Source: Microbulbifer rhizosphaerae
GTDB taxonomy: Bacteria > Pseudomonadota > Gammaproteobacteria > Pseudomonadales > Cellvibrionaceae
Direction of reading: 5' to 3'
NCBI RefSeq assembly: GCF_014191725.1
Contig: NZ_JACHWZ010000017.1
Location: forward strand, 62,001-126,000
DNA: 64,000 nucleotides
The notes beneath the pieces are model-generated. The model had not been told where the DNA came from, searched no databases, and saw nothing but the letters and a program-made list of their open reading frames with translations. This document shows positions 38,486 to 47,595 of this stretch, in pieces; position 1 is the stretch's first letter; each line of letters opens with the position of its first letter. A program made the translations under genes and the position numbers.

Positions 38486-41200
38486 TCAACCGCTATCCTG
38501 CACCGAGCGCAGCATCTGCTCCGCCAGAGCGATGGCCTCCTGCCGGTCCTTCACGTCCAGCTTCTGGTACAGGCTGCGGATATGGGTCTTGATGGTGCTG
38601 GGCGCCACTTTGAAGTGGCGCGCGATACGCTCGTTGGAGAGGCCGGAGTGGATGGCGTTGAGCACCTGCCACTCCCGCGGCGTGAGCGGCGAGTGGCGCA
38701 GGAAGTCGGGCACGGCGTCGCTGTCGAGGATCTCGCGGATGATGGTCTCGTCCAGCTCGATGCGGATGCCGCCGTCCAGCTCCGGCTGCTGCTGGGCCAG
38801 GCGGATCAGTCCCCGCGCCCGCGCGGCCTGCTCCTCGCCGGGTTCTCTCTCGAGGAACGCCTTCAGGATTACGATCAGGGTCTTGCCGATCTGCAGGAAA
38901 CTGGCGCTGAAGTCGCGTCCGGCGGCCAGGTCGAGGGCCTCGCCGATAGCTTGCAGCGCGCCGTCGCGCTGTTCGCGCAGCCACAGCAGGTGGGATTCCA
39001 GCACCAGGTTGCGCAGGGTGTCGGTTACCAGGCCGCACTCCCGCGCCACCTGCTGCAGGCGACTGAGCAGGCGGTTGGCGTCGGACCAGCGGTGCACTTC
39101 GATCAGCGCGCGCACATGGTTGCGCCCGTGACACTGTTCGAAGTGATTGGCGGGCCTGTCCACAACCGGCTGGGCCTGTTCCAGCCACGCGGCGATGGCC
39201 TCCCGGTCCCCAAGCGCGCGCCAGGCCCGCAGCCGCGCGGCGTCGGCGTTGGCCACCCAGTCGCGGTGGTAGCGTTCGCCGGCTAGCAGGCGGTCGATGC
39301 GCGCCAGCCACTCCAGGGATTCGTCCTTCTCGCCGCGGGCCTGGGCCACCTTGAGCAGCAGGGTGTACTCCGGCAGCAGCCAGCGCTCCCCCACCTTGCG
39401 GTTGATCTGCATGCCGTGGCGGGCGGATCTGGCCGCCGCGTCCAGTTCGCCGCGCTCCCACTGCAACTGGCCACGCAGGCGGCAGATGAATTCGGAAATG
39501 GGCAGGCCGGACAAATGGTGTTCCTGCACCAGCCGGTGGGCGCGCTCCTGCAGTGCGGCGGCCTTTTTCAGTAGGCCCTGGGCGATGGCGATCTCGGTCT
39601 GCTGGCAGGTGGCCCAGACGGCACTGGGGTAGTCGCCCTCGGCACTGGCCAGGGCTTCCACCTCCTGCATATAGGCGATGGCCCGGTCAAGTTCCCCCAG
39701 GCAGAAACTGGTCTCGCCGGTGACCAGCAGCGCCGCGGTGCGCTCGCCCCGCTGCTCCGGGCGCAGCAGTCCCAGGGCCTCCTCGGCGTATTCCTTGGCC
39801 ACAAGGGTCTGGCCGCGGGATACCGCCGCCTGGGCGCGCATGGTGGCGAAGGCACCCTCGTATTCGCGCCACTGGGCCGGGTCCTCGCGCTGCAGCCAGC
39901 TCTCGGCGGCGGCCAGGTATTTCTCGCACTGGTCGTATTCGAAATTGTCCCGCGCCATCCTGGCCGCGAGCAGGGTGAAGGGGGCGTTTCGGCGCAATGT
40001 GTCCGCGCCCAGCCATTCCAGGCAGTCGGACAGCACGCGGTTGTGGCCCTCGCGCAGGAACTGCTCGCCCTGCTCCCCCAGCAGCTGTTGCAGCCGCTCG
40101 CCGTCCTCCGCTGCCAGCGCGTGGCGCAGGGCCTCCAGCGGCTGGCCCAGCTGTTGCCAGCTGTCGCTGGCGGTCCTGTGCAGCTGCTGCAGTCGGGATT
40201 TGTCGGTGAGCTGGCGCTGCAGGAAACGGGCGAATACCGGGTGGAAACGGAACCACTGGCGGCTGGAGTCCTGGGCCTGCAGGAAGAGTCCGCGCCGGGC
40301 GGCCTGCTCCAGCAACTGCTGGCCGCCGTCGAGGCCGCTGAGGTTCTCCGCCAGCCTGGCGTCAATCCGGGTGAGGATGGAGGTGCAGGCGAGCAGTTCA
40401 CGCAGTTGCGGCTCCAACCGTTCCAGCACCTCTTCCGCCAGGTAGTCGAGAATATGGCTGTGGCCCTGTTCCAGTTCTCCCAGGTAGCGGTCCACCTCCT
40501 CGCGGTCACGCACTGACAGCGCGAACAACTGCACCGCCGGCGGCCAGCCTTCGCTCAACTGGTGCAACTGCCCGATACGGTCGCTGCCAAGCTCGAATGG
40601 CAGCCGTTGCTGTAGCAGTTGGGCGGTCTCATCCACAGTCAGCGCCAGTTCCTCAGTGCCGGTTTCCCGCAACCGGCCCTGCACTCGCAGTGCGGCCAGG
40701 CCCAGGGGCGGCTGGCTGCGGCTGGTGAGCACCACGCCGATGCCCGCGGGGGCGTGGCGCAACAGGAAGCGGGTGACATCGTGCACCGCCTCGCTGTCGA
40801 TCTGGTGGTAGTCGTCGAGCACGATACGCAGTTCGCTGGGCAGCCCGCGCAGTTCCGCCAACAGCTGGCTGATCACCAGCGCCGGGTCCGGGCGCCGCTG
40901 GGCGGCGAGCAATTGGTGGGTTTCCGGCACGCCGTTGCCGGTGGCACGGTGCACGCTCTCCACCAGATAGCGGCAGAACTGGCCCGGCTCGTTGTCGCCG
41001 GAATCGAGGGAGAGCCAGGCCACCGGGTCCTCCTGGGCTGCGGCCCAGGAGGACACCAGGGTGGTTTTGCCGTAGCCCGCCGGCGCGGTGACCAGCAACA
41101 GCTGGTCACAGTTGCACGCGTCCAGCAGGGAAAGCAGACGCGGCCGCGCCAGGGTGTGCTCCGGGCAGTCCGGCAGGCTGTATTTTGAGGCTAGTAGCAT
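38486..41200 (-). CDS. malT: MalT, LuxR-type ATP-dependent activator of the maltose regulon
   Basis: A 904-residue STAND-class regulator, close to the 901 residues of E. coli MalT and similar along its length. It starts MLLASKYSLPDCPEHTLARP (E. coli begins MLIPSKLSRPVRLDHT). Walker A is APAGYGKTT (39-47) and Walker B is RIVLDDYH. The middle is a TPR-like sensor region. The C-terminal LuxR helix-turn-helix reads SPLTPREWQVLNAIHSGLSN and IKTHIRSLYQKL. ATP and maltotriose activate the family. The frame opens at a TTG (41236), but ATG 41200 matches the family. A MalT-box match at 41275-41284 lies upstream. Confidence 0.92.
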   Translation of the reverse strand: MLLASKYSLPDCPEHTLARPRLLSLLDACNCDQLLLVTAPAGYGKTTLVSSWAAAQEDPVAWLSLDSGDNEPGQFCRYLVESVHRATGNGVPETHQLLAAQRRPDPALVISQLLAELRGLPSELRIVLDDYHQIDSEAVHDVTRFLLRHAPAGIGVVLTSRSQPPLGLAALRVQGRLRETGTEELALTVDETAQLLQQRLPFELGSDRIGQLHQLSEGWPPAVQLFALSVRDREEVDRYLGELEQGHSHILDYLAEEVLERLEPQLRELLACTSILTRIDARLAENLSGLDGGQQLLEQAARRGLFLQAQDSSRQWFRFHPVFARFLQRQLTDKSRLQQLHRTASDSWQQLGQPLEALRHALAAEDGERLQQLLGEQGEQFLREGHNRVLSDCLEWLGADTLRRNAPFTLLAARMARDNFEYDQCEKYLAAAESWLQREDPAQWREYEGAFATMRAQAAVSRGQTLVAKEYAEEALGLLRPEQRGERTAALLVTGETSFCLGELDRAIAYMQEVEALASAEGDYPSAVWATCQQTEIAIAQGLLKKAAALQERAHRLVQEHHLSGLPISEFICRLRGQLQWERGELDAAARSARHGMQINRKVGERWLLPEYTLLLKVAQARGEKDESLEWLARIDRLLAGERYHRDWVANADAARLRAWRALGDREAIAAWLEQAQPVVDRPANHFEQCHGRNHVRALIEVHRWSDANRLLSRLQQVARECGLVTDTLRNLVLESHLLWLREQRDGALQAIGEALDLAAGRDFSASFLQIGKTLIVILKAFLEREPGEEQAARARGLIRLAQQQPELDGGIRIELDETIIREILDSDAVPDFLRHSPLTPREWQVLNAIHSGLSNERIARHFKVAPSTIKTHIRSLYQKLDVKDRQEAIALAEQMLRSVQDSG

Positions 41201-41274
41201 CGCTGAGTCGGGTGTTTGTTTTTTGTACAGGCGCAATTATGCACTTTGAGTCTGCCTTGGCTACCGCTGCGTTA

Positions 41275-41284
41275 CCTCCTCCCC
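41275..41284 (-). promoter_or_regulatory. MalT-box match upstream of malT
   Basis: CCTCCTCCCC on the plus strand (GGGGAGGAGG on the minus strand), a ten-of-ten match to GGGGA(T/G)GAGG, 75 bp before the malT start and 123 bp before the divergent hydrolase-like gene. A single box in GC-rich DNA, so weaker evidence than the facing pair at 27880-27903. Confidence 0.4.
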
Positions 41285-41406
41285 CGGTGGGGCGTAGGCC
41301 GGCCTTTCTTTCCAAACCGCAGGTGAGGTGGTAGTTTCGTTCAATACGGCGACGCACCTCCCTATGTCCGGGGGAGACGTCACGGCACAATAAGAAAGAG
41401 GCGAAT

Positions 41407-42300
41407 ATGGCCGATATAGTCATTCTGGCGGCGCCGGGCATGGGGGCGGTGGACGAGCGTTTCGCCGAGCCGCTGTTCGCGACGCTGCGCGAGAAACTGG
41501 GGGGCGACTGGTCTCGCATTCACTGCGACACCATCCTGTGCCAGGGACACCTGCAGGGGAATATCGATCGGGTGTTCGAGGCGATGCAGAAGCGCGATAT
41601 GGATTTCCTGCGCGCGCGCAAATTCATGCTTTACGGGCTGGCCGAAAGTGCCGCGCAACTGGGGGATATCCAGCAGCGCGGCGGCAACTACGACAAGGCC
41701 CAGCAGGCGGTGTACAGCACCCTGGAAAGGGCTGCGGCGGCCGCTTCCGACAATGCGCCGGTGGTGCTGCTCAGTCACTCGGTGGGTTGCACCATCCTCT
41801 CCAATTATCTTTGGGATGCCCAGCGCCCCAGTGTGAGTTACGGCATTTGGCGGGACGGCGGTCCGCGGGGCGTGCACAAAGGCTCGGCGCGGGATCTGTT
41901 CCTGCGTTTCAAAACCCTCAGCCACTGGTACACCCTGGGCGCCCCCAATCCGCTGTGGTGCGCTGGGATGGGGCGGGACCAGATCCAGGCGGTCACTGCC
42001 GACACCCGTGGCTACAACTTCCGCTGGAAGAATTTCTACCACCCGGACGATCTCTTCGGCTGGCCCCTGAAACCCCTGAGCCCCTCCTACAATCAAGCGG
42101 TGTACCGCGATTACGAGACCCGCCCGCTGGCGGACTGGAGCGCCGCCAACTGGGGCCCGCAACTGGTGGCCCACGACGGCTACTGGAGCAGCGAGCTGGT
42201 GCAGCAGCAGCTGTTGGAGGACCTGCGCGAGCTGTTGCAGAAGACCCGCGCGCGGCGCGGGGCGCCACCGGCGAGAAGCCGCGCTGCGGTCACGGTATAA
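41407..42300 (+). CDS. Alpha/beta-hydrolase-like protein of unknown function
   Basis: A 297-residue protein that I do not recognise at family level. VVLLSHSVGCTILSNYLWDA looks like the nucleophile elbow (S-H-S-V-G) of a serine hydrolase; a His in LVAHDGYWSS and an Asp in YHPDDLFGWPL are possible triad members. It lacks a signal peptide. The start ATG 41407 follows AAGAAAGAGGCGAAT. It is divergent from malT (206 bp apart), so it could share the MalT-box region, and is 45 bp upstream of a YcbL-like gene on the same strand. Confidence 0.65.
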   Translation: MADIVILAAPGMGAVDERFAEPLFATLREKLGGDWSRIHCDTILCQGHLQGNIDRVFEAMQKRDMDFLRARKFMLYGLAESAAQLGDIQQRGGNYDKAQQAVYSTLERAAAAASDNAPVVLLSHSVGCTILSNYLWDAQRPSVSYGIWRDGGPRGVHKGSARDLFLRFKTLSHWYTLGAPNPLWCAGMGRDQIQAVTADTRGYNFRWKNFYHPDDLFGWPLKPLSPSYNQAVYRDYETRPLADWSAANWGPQLVAHDGYWSSELVQQQLLEDLRELLQKTRARRGAPPARSRAAVTV

Positions 42301-42345
42301 TCCCCGGGTAATTCCGCACAAATCCCCGAAGTCCTGGTCGCGCCT

Positions 42346-42996
42346 ATGTCCTTGCAATTCCACACGGTTCCGGTTACTCCCTTCCAGCAGAACTGCACCT
42401 TGCTCTGGTGCGACGACAGCAAACGCGCCGCGGTGGTGGACCCGGGCGGGGATATCGAGCGCATCCTCTCAGCGGTGGAGGAGCGCGGGCTCAAGCTGGA
42501 AAAAATACTCCTCACCCACGGCCACCTGGACCATGTGGGCGGCACCGCGCAGCTGGCCAGGCAGCTGCAATTGCCGGTTGAGGGGCCACACAGGGAGGAC
42601 GGTTTCTGGATCGAACAACTGCCGCTGCAGACACAGATGTTCGGCTTTCCGCCGGTGGAGACCTTCACTCCGGATCGGTGGCTGGAGCAGGGGGACAGGG
42701 TGACGGTGGGCGACGAGGAACTGGAGGTCTACCACTGCCCGGGCCACACCCCCGGCCACGTGGTCTTTTTCCACCGCCCCAGCGGGCTGGCGCTGGTGGG
42801 GGACGTACTCTTCGCCGGCTCCATCGGCCGCACCGACTTTCCCAAGGGGGACCACGACACCCTGATCCGCTCGATCACCGAAAAGCTCTGGCCGCTGGGC
42901 GACGAAGTGCGCTTTATCCCCGGCCACGGCCCCATGTCCACCTTCGGCGAGGAGCGGCGCAGCAATCCTTTTGTTGCGGACAAGCGCTTCGGTTGA
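42346..42996 (+). CDS. YcbL-like metallo-beta-lactamase-fold hydrolase (type II glyoxalase)
   Basis: A 216-residue MBL-fold hydrolase with the intact metal motif LTHGHLDHVGGTAQLA and later ligands in YHCPGHTPGHVVFF, VGDVLFAGSIGRTDFPKGDH and FIPGHGPMSTFGEERRSNPF. The layout is that of the short YcbL group of glyoxalase II enzymes, which hydrolyse S-lactoylglutathione. It begins 45 bp after the hydrolase-like gene. The lipoprotein gene follows on the same strand. Confidence 0.9.
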   Translation: MSLQFHTVPVTPFQQNCTLLWCDDSKRAAVVDPGGDIERILSAVEERGLKLEKILLTHGHLDHVGGTAQLARQLQLPVEGPHREDGFWIEQLPLQTQMFGFPPVETFTPDRWLEQGDRVTVGDEELEVYHCPGHTPGHVVFFHRPSGLALVGDVLFAGSIGRTDFPKGDHDTLIRSITEKLWPLGDEVRFIPGHGPMSTFGEERRSNPFVADKRFG

Positions 42997-43049
42997 TTCA
43001 GTTGCGGTTTATCGACAGCGGGGATAATGGCGCGAAAGCGGAGAAAACC

Positions 43050-43613
43050 ATGAACAGTTCCAGCCTGCGCCCGTTGATCCTGCTGCCCGTTCTGCTGGCT
43101 GGCTGCGCAGTGGTTTCCGAAGACGAGTGTCGCTCGGGCCTCTGGTACGAGCGCGGGCTGCAGGACGGTGCCCGCGGCCGCAGCCAGGCGCTGGTCTACC
43201 AGATAGCGCAGAAGTGCCAGGAGTACGGCGAACGGGTGGACAGCGACGCCTGGCTGCGCGGCCACGAGGAGGGGGTGGAGCAGTACTGCACCCCGGAGAA
43301 CGGCTACTACCAGGGGCGCCGCGGCAACAGCTACGAGGGCGTCTGCGCCGGTCCCACCGCGGACCTGTTTATGGCGGAATACCAGCGCGGCCTCGCCGCC
43401 TACCAGATAGAGCTGGAATACCGCCGTTTGGTGGACCGCTATGAGAGCACCGAGAGGGACCTCCACAGCGTGCGCGTTGCGCTGGCGGAGGCGAAAGACA
43501 AAGATCAGATCCACCGACTCAAACATCGCCGCCGCGCACTGGTGCGGGAGTTGCGCAGGCTGGATTTGGCGTTGAGCCGCTTTACCGGCTTTGGCTTCGG
43601 CCTTATGTACTGA
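43050..43613 (+). CDS. DUF2799 family lipoprotein
   Basis: A 187-residue lipoprotein. The lipobox is LLAGC (LILLPVLLAGCAVV), so Cys18 should be lipidated. The body has DECRSGLWYERGLQDGARGR, EQYCTPENGYYQGRRGNSYE and CAGPTADLFMAEYQRGLAAY, the typical DUF2799 pattern with conserved Cys, Tyr and Gly. A C-terminal coiled coil (about 120-175) follows. Its function is unknown. Start ATG 43050 after GGAGAAAACC. It sits between the YcbL-like gene and a thioesterase gene. Confidence 0.82.
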   Translation: MNSSSLRPLILLPVLLAGCAVVSEDECRSGLWYERGLQDGARGRSQALVYQIAQKCQEYGERVDSDAWLRGHEEGVEQYCTPENGYYQGRRGNSYEGVCAGPTADLFMAEYQRGLAAYQIELEYRRLVDRYESTERDLHSVRVALAEAKDKDQIHRLKHRRRALVRELRRLDLALSRFTGFGFGLMY

Positions 43614-43662
43614 CCTGGTGTAACGACTCTCTCCCTGTCGCCTGAATAACGGGAAATAAACA

Positions 43663-44103
43663 ATGGCAATCTGGCACACGACCCCCACCCTCGAACAGCT
43701 CAACCAGAGCGCCGCCGATTGCATGCCGGGATATATCGGCCTGCAGATCACCGAACTGGGCGATGACTACCTGGTGGGCACCCTGCCGGTGGACGAGCGC
43801 ACCCGCCAGCCGTTCGGCATACTGCACGGTGGCGCCAGCGTGGTGCTGGCGGAAACCCTGGGCTCCTTCGGCGCCAACCTGGTGGTGGATACGGACAGGT
43901 TTTACTGCGTGGGCCAGGAGATCAATGCCAATCACCTGCGCCCGGTGGCGGAGGGCACGGTGACCGGCACCGCGCGCCCGGCGCATCTCGGCCGCAGCAG
44001 CCAGGTGTGGGAAATCCGCATTACCGATCCCCGGGGCAAGCTCAGCTGCATTTCCCGGATTACCATGGCGGTGGTGGCGCACGGGGTAAACGGGGGGCAA
44101 TGA
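43663..44103 (+). CDS. Hotdog-fold acyl-CoA thioesterase (YdiI/EntH/PaaI group)
   Basis: A 146-residue hotdog thioesterase. The active-site block QPFGILHGGASVVLAETLGS carries the Glu and the HGG helix of the PaaI/YdiI group; INANHLRPVAEGTVTGTARP is the second conserved strand. YdiI hydrolyses 1,4-dihydroxy-2-naphthoyl-CoA in menaquinone synthesis and other acyl-CoAs. Its stop overlaps the start of the YgjP gene by four bases (ATGA), so the two are translationally coupled. Confidence 0.9.
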   Translation: MAIWHTTPTLEQLNQSAADCMPGYIGLQITELGDDYLVGTLPVDERTRQPFGILHGGASVVLAETLGSFGANLVVDTDRFYCVGQEINANHLRPVAEGTVTGTARPAHLGRSSQVWEIRITDPRGKLSCISRITMAVVAHGVNGGQ

Positions 44104-44828
44104 GCGCGGAGTTCGTTTTCGAAAATATTCCCTATCGCCTGGTGCGCTCGCCGCGGCGCAGGCGCCTGGGCCTGGTGCTGGCGGAGTCCGGCGTGGAGGT
44201 GCGTATCCCCGAGCGCTGCGCCGCGCGCCACGGGCATCAGTTCCTGCGGGAGAATATCCACTGGGTGCGCACTCAGCTGTTGCGCGCCGAGGAGCGCGCG
44301 GCGCAGATTCCGCAACATCGCTACGCCTTTGGCGAAAGCTTTCCCTGGCTGGGGGCGCGCTATCCCCTGGTGCGCGTCACCGGCCCCACACACAGCGGTA
44401 TCGCCGCCGGCGCCACACACAGCGGTATCGCCGCCGGCGCCATTTCCCTGTACACCCGCTATCGCGAGCCCGATGAATCCCAACTGCAAACCGCGCTGCA
44501 GCGGCTCTATCAAAAGGAGGCCCTGGCGCTGCTGGAGGAAAAGTCGCATCAGTTTGCCGACCGGCTGGAGCTTGCGTTTTCCTCGGTGCGCGTGCGCCGC
44601 ACCAAGAGCAAATGGGGCCACTGCAGTGTGCGCGGCGAGCTGCAGTACAACTGGCTGGTGTGCCTGGCGCCGGAGGTGGTGGTGGATTACCTGGTGGCCC
44701 ACGAGGTCTGCCATCTGCGCCACCACAATCACAGTCCGGCTTTCTGGCACTTGGTGGAGAGCGTCTGCCCGCGCTATCGGGAATTGCGTCGCTGGCTGCG
44801 CGACAACGGCCACCAGTTGCACCTGTAG
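44100..44828 (+). CDS. YgjP-like metal-dependent hydrolase (DUF45)
   Basis: A 242-residue YgjP/DUF45 protein (zinc metalloprotease-like, SprT-related). The zinc motif is DYLVAHEVCHLRHHNHSPAF (H-E-x-x-H plus downstream His); VRRTKSKWGHCSVRGELQYN is the other conserved block. Start 44100 overlaps the thioesterase stop. Residues 97-114 are a perfect nine-residue tandem duplication (THSGIAAGA twice) from a 27-bp DNA repeat at 44388-44441, in a loop region. Confidence 0.87.
   Translation: MSAEFVFENIPYRLVRSPRRRRLGLVLAESGVEVRIPERCAARHGHQFLRENIHWVRTQLLRAEERAAQIPQHRYAFGESFPWLGARYPLVRVTGPTHSGIAAGATHSGIAAGAISLYTRYREPDESQLQTALQRLYQKEALALLEEKSHQFADRLELAFSSVRVRRTKSKWGHCSVRGELQYNWLVCLAPEVVVDYLVAHEVCHLRHHNHSPAFWHLVESVCPRYRELRRWLRDNGHQLHL
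44388..44441 (+). repeat. 27-bp perfect tandem duplication inside the YgjP gene
   Basis: Unit ACACACAGCGGTATCGCCGC plus CGGCGCC occurs at 44388-44414 and again, identical, at 44415-44441. It adds nine residues in frame. Identity of the copies suggests a recent slippage event. Confidence 0.9.
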
Positions 44829-44925
44829 GAGAAAACCTTGCGCATGCCCTTTGCCTGAGTTGGGCGCCCGCTCGCGAGCGCCCGCATTCTGGCGTAAACT
44901 CCTCTCAAATTCCCGAGGTGCCGCC

Positions 44926-45294
44926 ATGCAAGCCGAATCCCTGAGCGATGATTTCGAAGACAACTGCGCGCGTTTTTTGCCCGAGTGCGCAGGGCAGGGC
45001 TGCGTCTGGGCGCTGGAGGGCGAAGAGGGCTTCGCACTGTGCGAGTCGGAAAAATATCCCCGGACCGAGGTAATGCCTTTTTGGTCCCAGCGGGAATTTG
45101 CCGAACTGCACGCCGATGGCGACTGGGACGATTACCACGTCGTGGCCATCGACCTGGAAGAGTTTATGGACGACTGGCTCACCGGCATGCACGAGGATGT
45201 ACTGCTGGTGGGCATCAACTGGAACGATGAACTGGAAGGTATCGAACTGGAGCCGCTGGACCTGCTGGAACAACTTGAGCAGGAGTTGCAGTAG
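44926..45294 (+). CDS. DUF2750-like small acidic protein
   Basis: A 122-residue acidic protein. ESEKYPRTEVMPFWSQREFA and the following DDYHVVAIDLEEFMDDWL give the pattern of DUF2750 (a Trp-rich block, then Asp/Glu-rich helix), a family of unknown role. The frame is open upstream from 44329 as an antisense-like shadow; ATG 44926 follows GAGGTGCCGCC. It is 97 bp after ygjP and 119 bp before an SDR gene, probably independent. Confidence 0.72.
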   Translation: MQAESLSDDFEDNCARFLPECAGQGCVWALEGEEGFALCESEKYPRTEVMPFWSQREFAELHADGDWDDYHVVAIDLEEFMDDWLTGMHEDVLLVGINWNDELEGIELEPLDLLEQLEQELQ

Positions 45295-45413
45295 ATCGCG
45301 CCGGAGAGGGCGCCAGTTGGGATAAAAACAGAAACGCGGGGAGTCTCAGGATGGGACCGTTCCCCGGCCTGATCGAAAACCCCCACTTCAAAGCGGAGTA
45401 GAGAACCCTTCCC

Positions 45414-46343
45414 GTGAACAAACCACCCGCGTCCCGATTCCGCCCATCCGACCGCGCCTTCGCCGCCGAGAGCCTGGCGCAGATCGGCCGCGGCTATGTG
45501 GTGCCGGACCGGGTGGCGCTGATCACCGGCTGTTCCAGCGGTATCGGCCGCGAGCTGGCGCTGGCCCTGCACCGCCGCGGCACCATCGTGATCGCCACCG
45601 CGCGGCGACCGGAGAGCCTGCAGGAGCTGGCGGACCTGGGTATCGCCACCGAGGCGCTGGACGTCAATTCCCAGGCGGATATCAGCCGCGTGGTGCACGC
45701 CCTCAAGGCCGCCTACGGGCGCCTGGATATCCTGGTGAACAACGCCGGCTACGGGCAGATGGGCCCGCTGCTGGAGCTGGACACCCGCTCTCTGGAGAGC
45801 CAGTTTCGCACCAATGTATTCGCGCCCATGGCGCTGATCCGCGCCTGCGCGCCGCTGATGAAATCCGAACGGCGCGGGGTTATTTGCAATATCGGTTCTG
45901 TATCCGGGGTGATGCCCACGCCTTTTTCCGGCGCCTACTGCGCCTCCAAGGCGGCGCTGCACGCGCTATCCGAAGTGCTGCGGCTAGAGCTGAAACCTTT
46001 CGGTATCCGCGTGATGACAGTGCAGCCGGGAGCCATCGCCTCGGAGTTCGGCCGCCACGCGGAGACTTCCCTGCGCGGTCTGCTGGCCCCGGACTCCTGG
46101 TACAAGCGCCAGGAGGAGGCAGTGCGCGCGCGGGCGCAGGAGTCGCAGCAGAACGCCACCCTGGCCAGCAGCCTGGCGCGCAAGCTGGCGGCTGAACTGT
46201 TGCGCAAGCGCCCGCCGGCACTGGTGCGCCTGGGCAACAAGAGCCGCCTGCTGCCGTGGATGGCTCGCTGGATGCCGCAGCGATTGAGGGACTGGTTGCT
46301 GTCGCGGCGCTTTCATTTGCGGCGGATTCCGCTTAAATCTTAG
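45414..46343 (+). CDS. SDR family oxidoreductase
   Basis: A 309-residue short-chain dehydrogenase. The NAD(P) motif is ALITGCSSGIGRELALALHR, followed by NNAGYGQMGPLLEL and the catalytic blocks NIGSVSGVMPTPFSGAYCAS with Tyr-x-x-x-Lys (YCASK). The basic C-terminal tail (LLPWMARWMPQRLRDWLLSR) looks amphipathic and may touch the membrane, as in retinol-dehydrogenase-like members. Substrate unknown. It ends 115 bp before the convergent tRNA-selenouridine synthase gene. Confidence 0.87.
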   Translation: MNKPPASRFRPSDRAFAAESLAQIGRGYVVPDRVALITGCSSGIGRELALALHRRGTIVIATARRPESLQELADLGIATEALDVNSQADISRVVHALKAAYGRLDILVNNAGYGQMGPLLELDTRSLESQFRTNVFAPMALIRACAPLMKSERRGVICNIGSVSGVMPTPFSGAYCASKAALHALSEVLRLELKPFGIRVMTVQPGAIASEFGRHAETSLRGLLAPDSWYKRQEEAVRARAQESQQNATLASSLARKLAAELLRKRPPALVRLGNKSRLLPWMARWMPQRLRDWLLSRRFHLRRIPLKS

Positions 46344-46458
46344 TGGCCGCGTTGCGGAACTGAAGCTCGGTATTCCCGAGAACCATCCCCCTGGGACCGC
46401 GAAGCTCCAGCTCCGCAGGCCCGCCGGGGGCTAAATTTATCAGGTGGGAGTAACCCTC

Positions 46459-47517
46459 CTACCGTTCAGCCAACCACTCCGCCACTTCATCAAAACTGCC
46501 GCGAAACAGAATCTCCCCCTCGCGCTTGCTCATCAAGTAGTCGTAACTGCCGTCGTAGTAATCGCGCAGCAGCGCCATCACTAGCGGGATATAGGTGTCT
46601 GCGTTACCGCTTCGCTCCAGTTCGAGATTGGCATCTCGCAATTGTTCGTCCAACTGCTGGTAGCGGAGGCCGCCCAGGCGTTTCTGGATTTTGCCGAGAT
46701 TGCTACGCAGTTCCTCCCCCAGTGCCGCCGGGCCGTCGAAGCGCGACAGGGCCCCGGCCACATAGCCTTCGACGATACGCCGGGCGCGCGCTTCCACCGG
46801 CTCCTCCACCAGTACACGGGGAGCCGCCTGCATCGCCGCCTGCAACGGCAGAGGCAGGGCGCAGCGGCCGATGAGGTGGCTCTCGTCTTCCAGAAACACA
46901 GGGCCGGCGGTCTGTGCCAGTTTGAGCAGGTCGATACTGATGCAGTTTTCAAAATCAATCTGTGCCGGCTGTGGCTGTCCAGTCCGCCCGAAGCTGGAGC
47001 CGCGGTGGCGGGCGATGCCTTCCAGGTCCACTGTGCGCGCGGCGCGCTGGATCAGTTCCGTCTTGCCGCTGCCGGTGCGGCCGGCGATCACCACCAGCGG
47101 CAGCTGGGCGCAGTTCTGTTCCAGCCCCGCGAGCAGGAAGTTGCGCATGGCCTTGTAGCCGCCCTCCACCAACGGATAGTGGATGCCCTCGTCGAGCAGC
47201 AACTGCTGTGCGGTGCGCGAGCGCAGGCCACCGCGGAAGCAATAGAGGCAGCCATCCGGGTGCTGGCGCACGAAATCGCTCCAGTTGGACAGGCGCTGGG
47301 CGCGCACCTCCGGCGTGGCCAGTTTCCAGCCCAGTTCAATCGCCGCCTGTTGGCCGGAGCGCTTGTATTCGGTGCCCACCAGTTCCCGCTGGTGGTCGTC
47401 CAGCAGCGGGTGGCTTTCCGCGGCGGGGAAGGCGCCGCGGGCGAATTCCACCGGTGCGCGCACGTCCATCAGCGGTATGTCGAGCAAAAAAAGCTGGCGG
47501 TAATCGTTCTGGCGCAA
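46459..47517 (-). CDS. mnmH: tRNA 2-selenouridine synthase (MnmH/SelU)
   Basis: A 352-residue enzyme that replaces sulfur by selenium in the wobble 2-thiouridine of tRNAs for Lys, Glu and Gln. The rhodanese domain (1-115) carries active Cys93 in CLYCFRGGLRSR. The C-terminal P-loop domain has VIAGRTGSGKTELIQ (145-153) for the geranylated intermediate. The start is a TTG at 47517, seven bases after GGAG; no in-frame ATG fits. It uses selenophosphate from SelD, encoded at 53250-55538. Divergent from the SLC13 permease gene. Confidence 0.93.
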   Translation of the reverse strand: MRQNDYRQLFLLDIPLMDVRAPVEFARGAFPAAESHPLLDDHQRELVGTEYKRSGQQAAIELGWKLATPEVRAQRLSNWSDFVRQHPDGCLYCFRGGLRSRTAQQLLLDEGIHYPLVEGGYKAMRNFLLAGLEQNCAQLPLVVIAGRTGSGKTELIQRAARTVDLEGIARHRGSSFGRTGQPQPAQIDFENCISIDLLKLAQTAGPVFLEDESHLIGRCALPLPLQAAMQAAPRVLVEEPVEARARRIVEGYVAGALSRFDGPAALGEELRSNLGKIQKRLGGLRYQQLDEQLRDANLELERSGNADTYIPLVMALLRDYYDGSYDYLMSKREGEILFRGSFDEVAEWLAER

Positions 47518-47595
47518 ATTCAATCTCCAAAAAGTTGCCGGCAAGTTTACCCTGAATAGGCGCCGTTGCGGATTCCCAGGACCTGTTAACACTAG

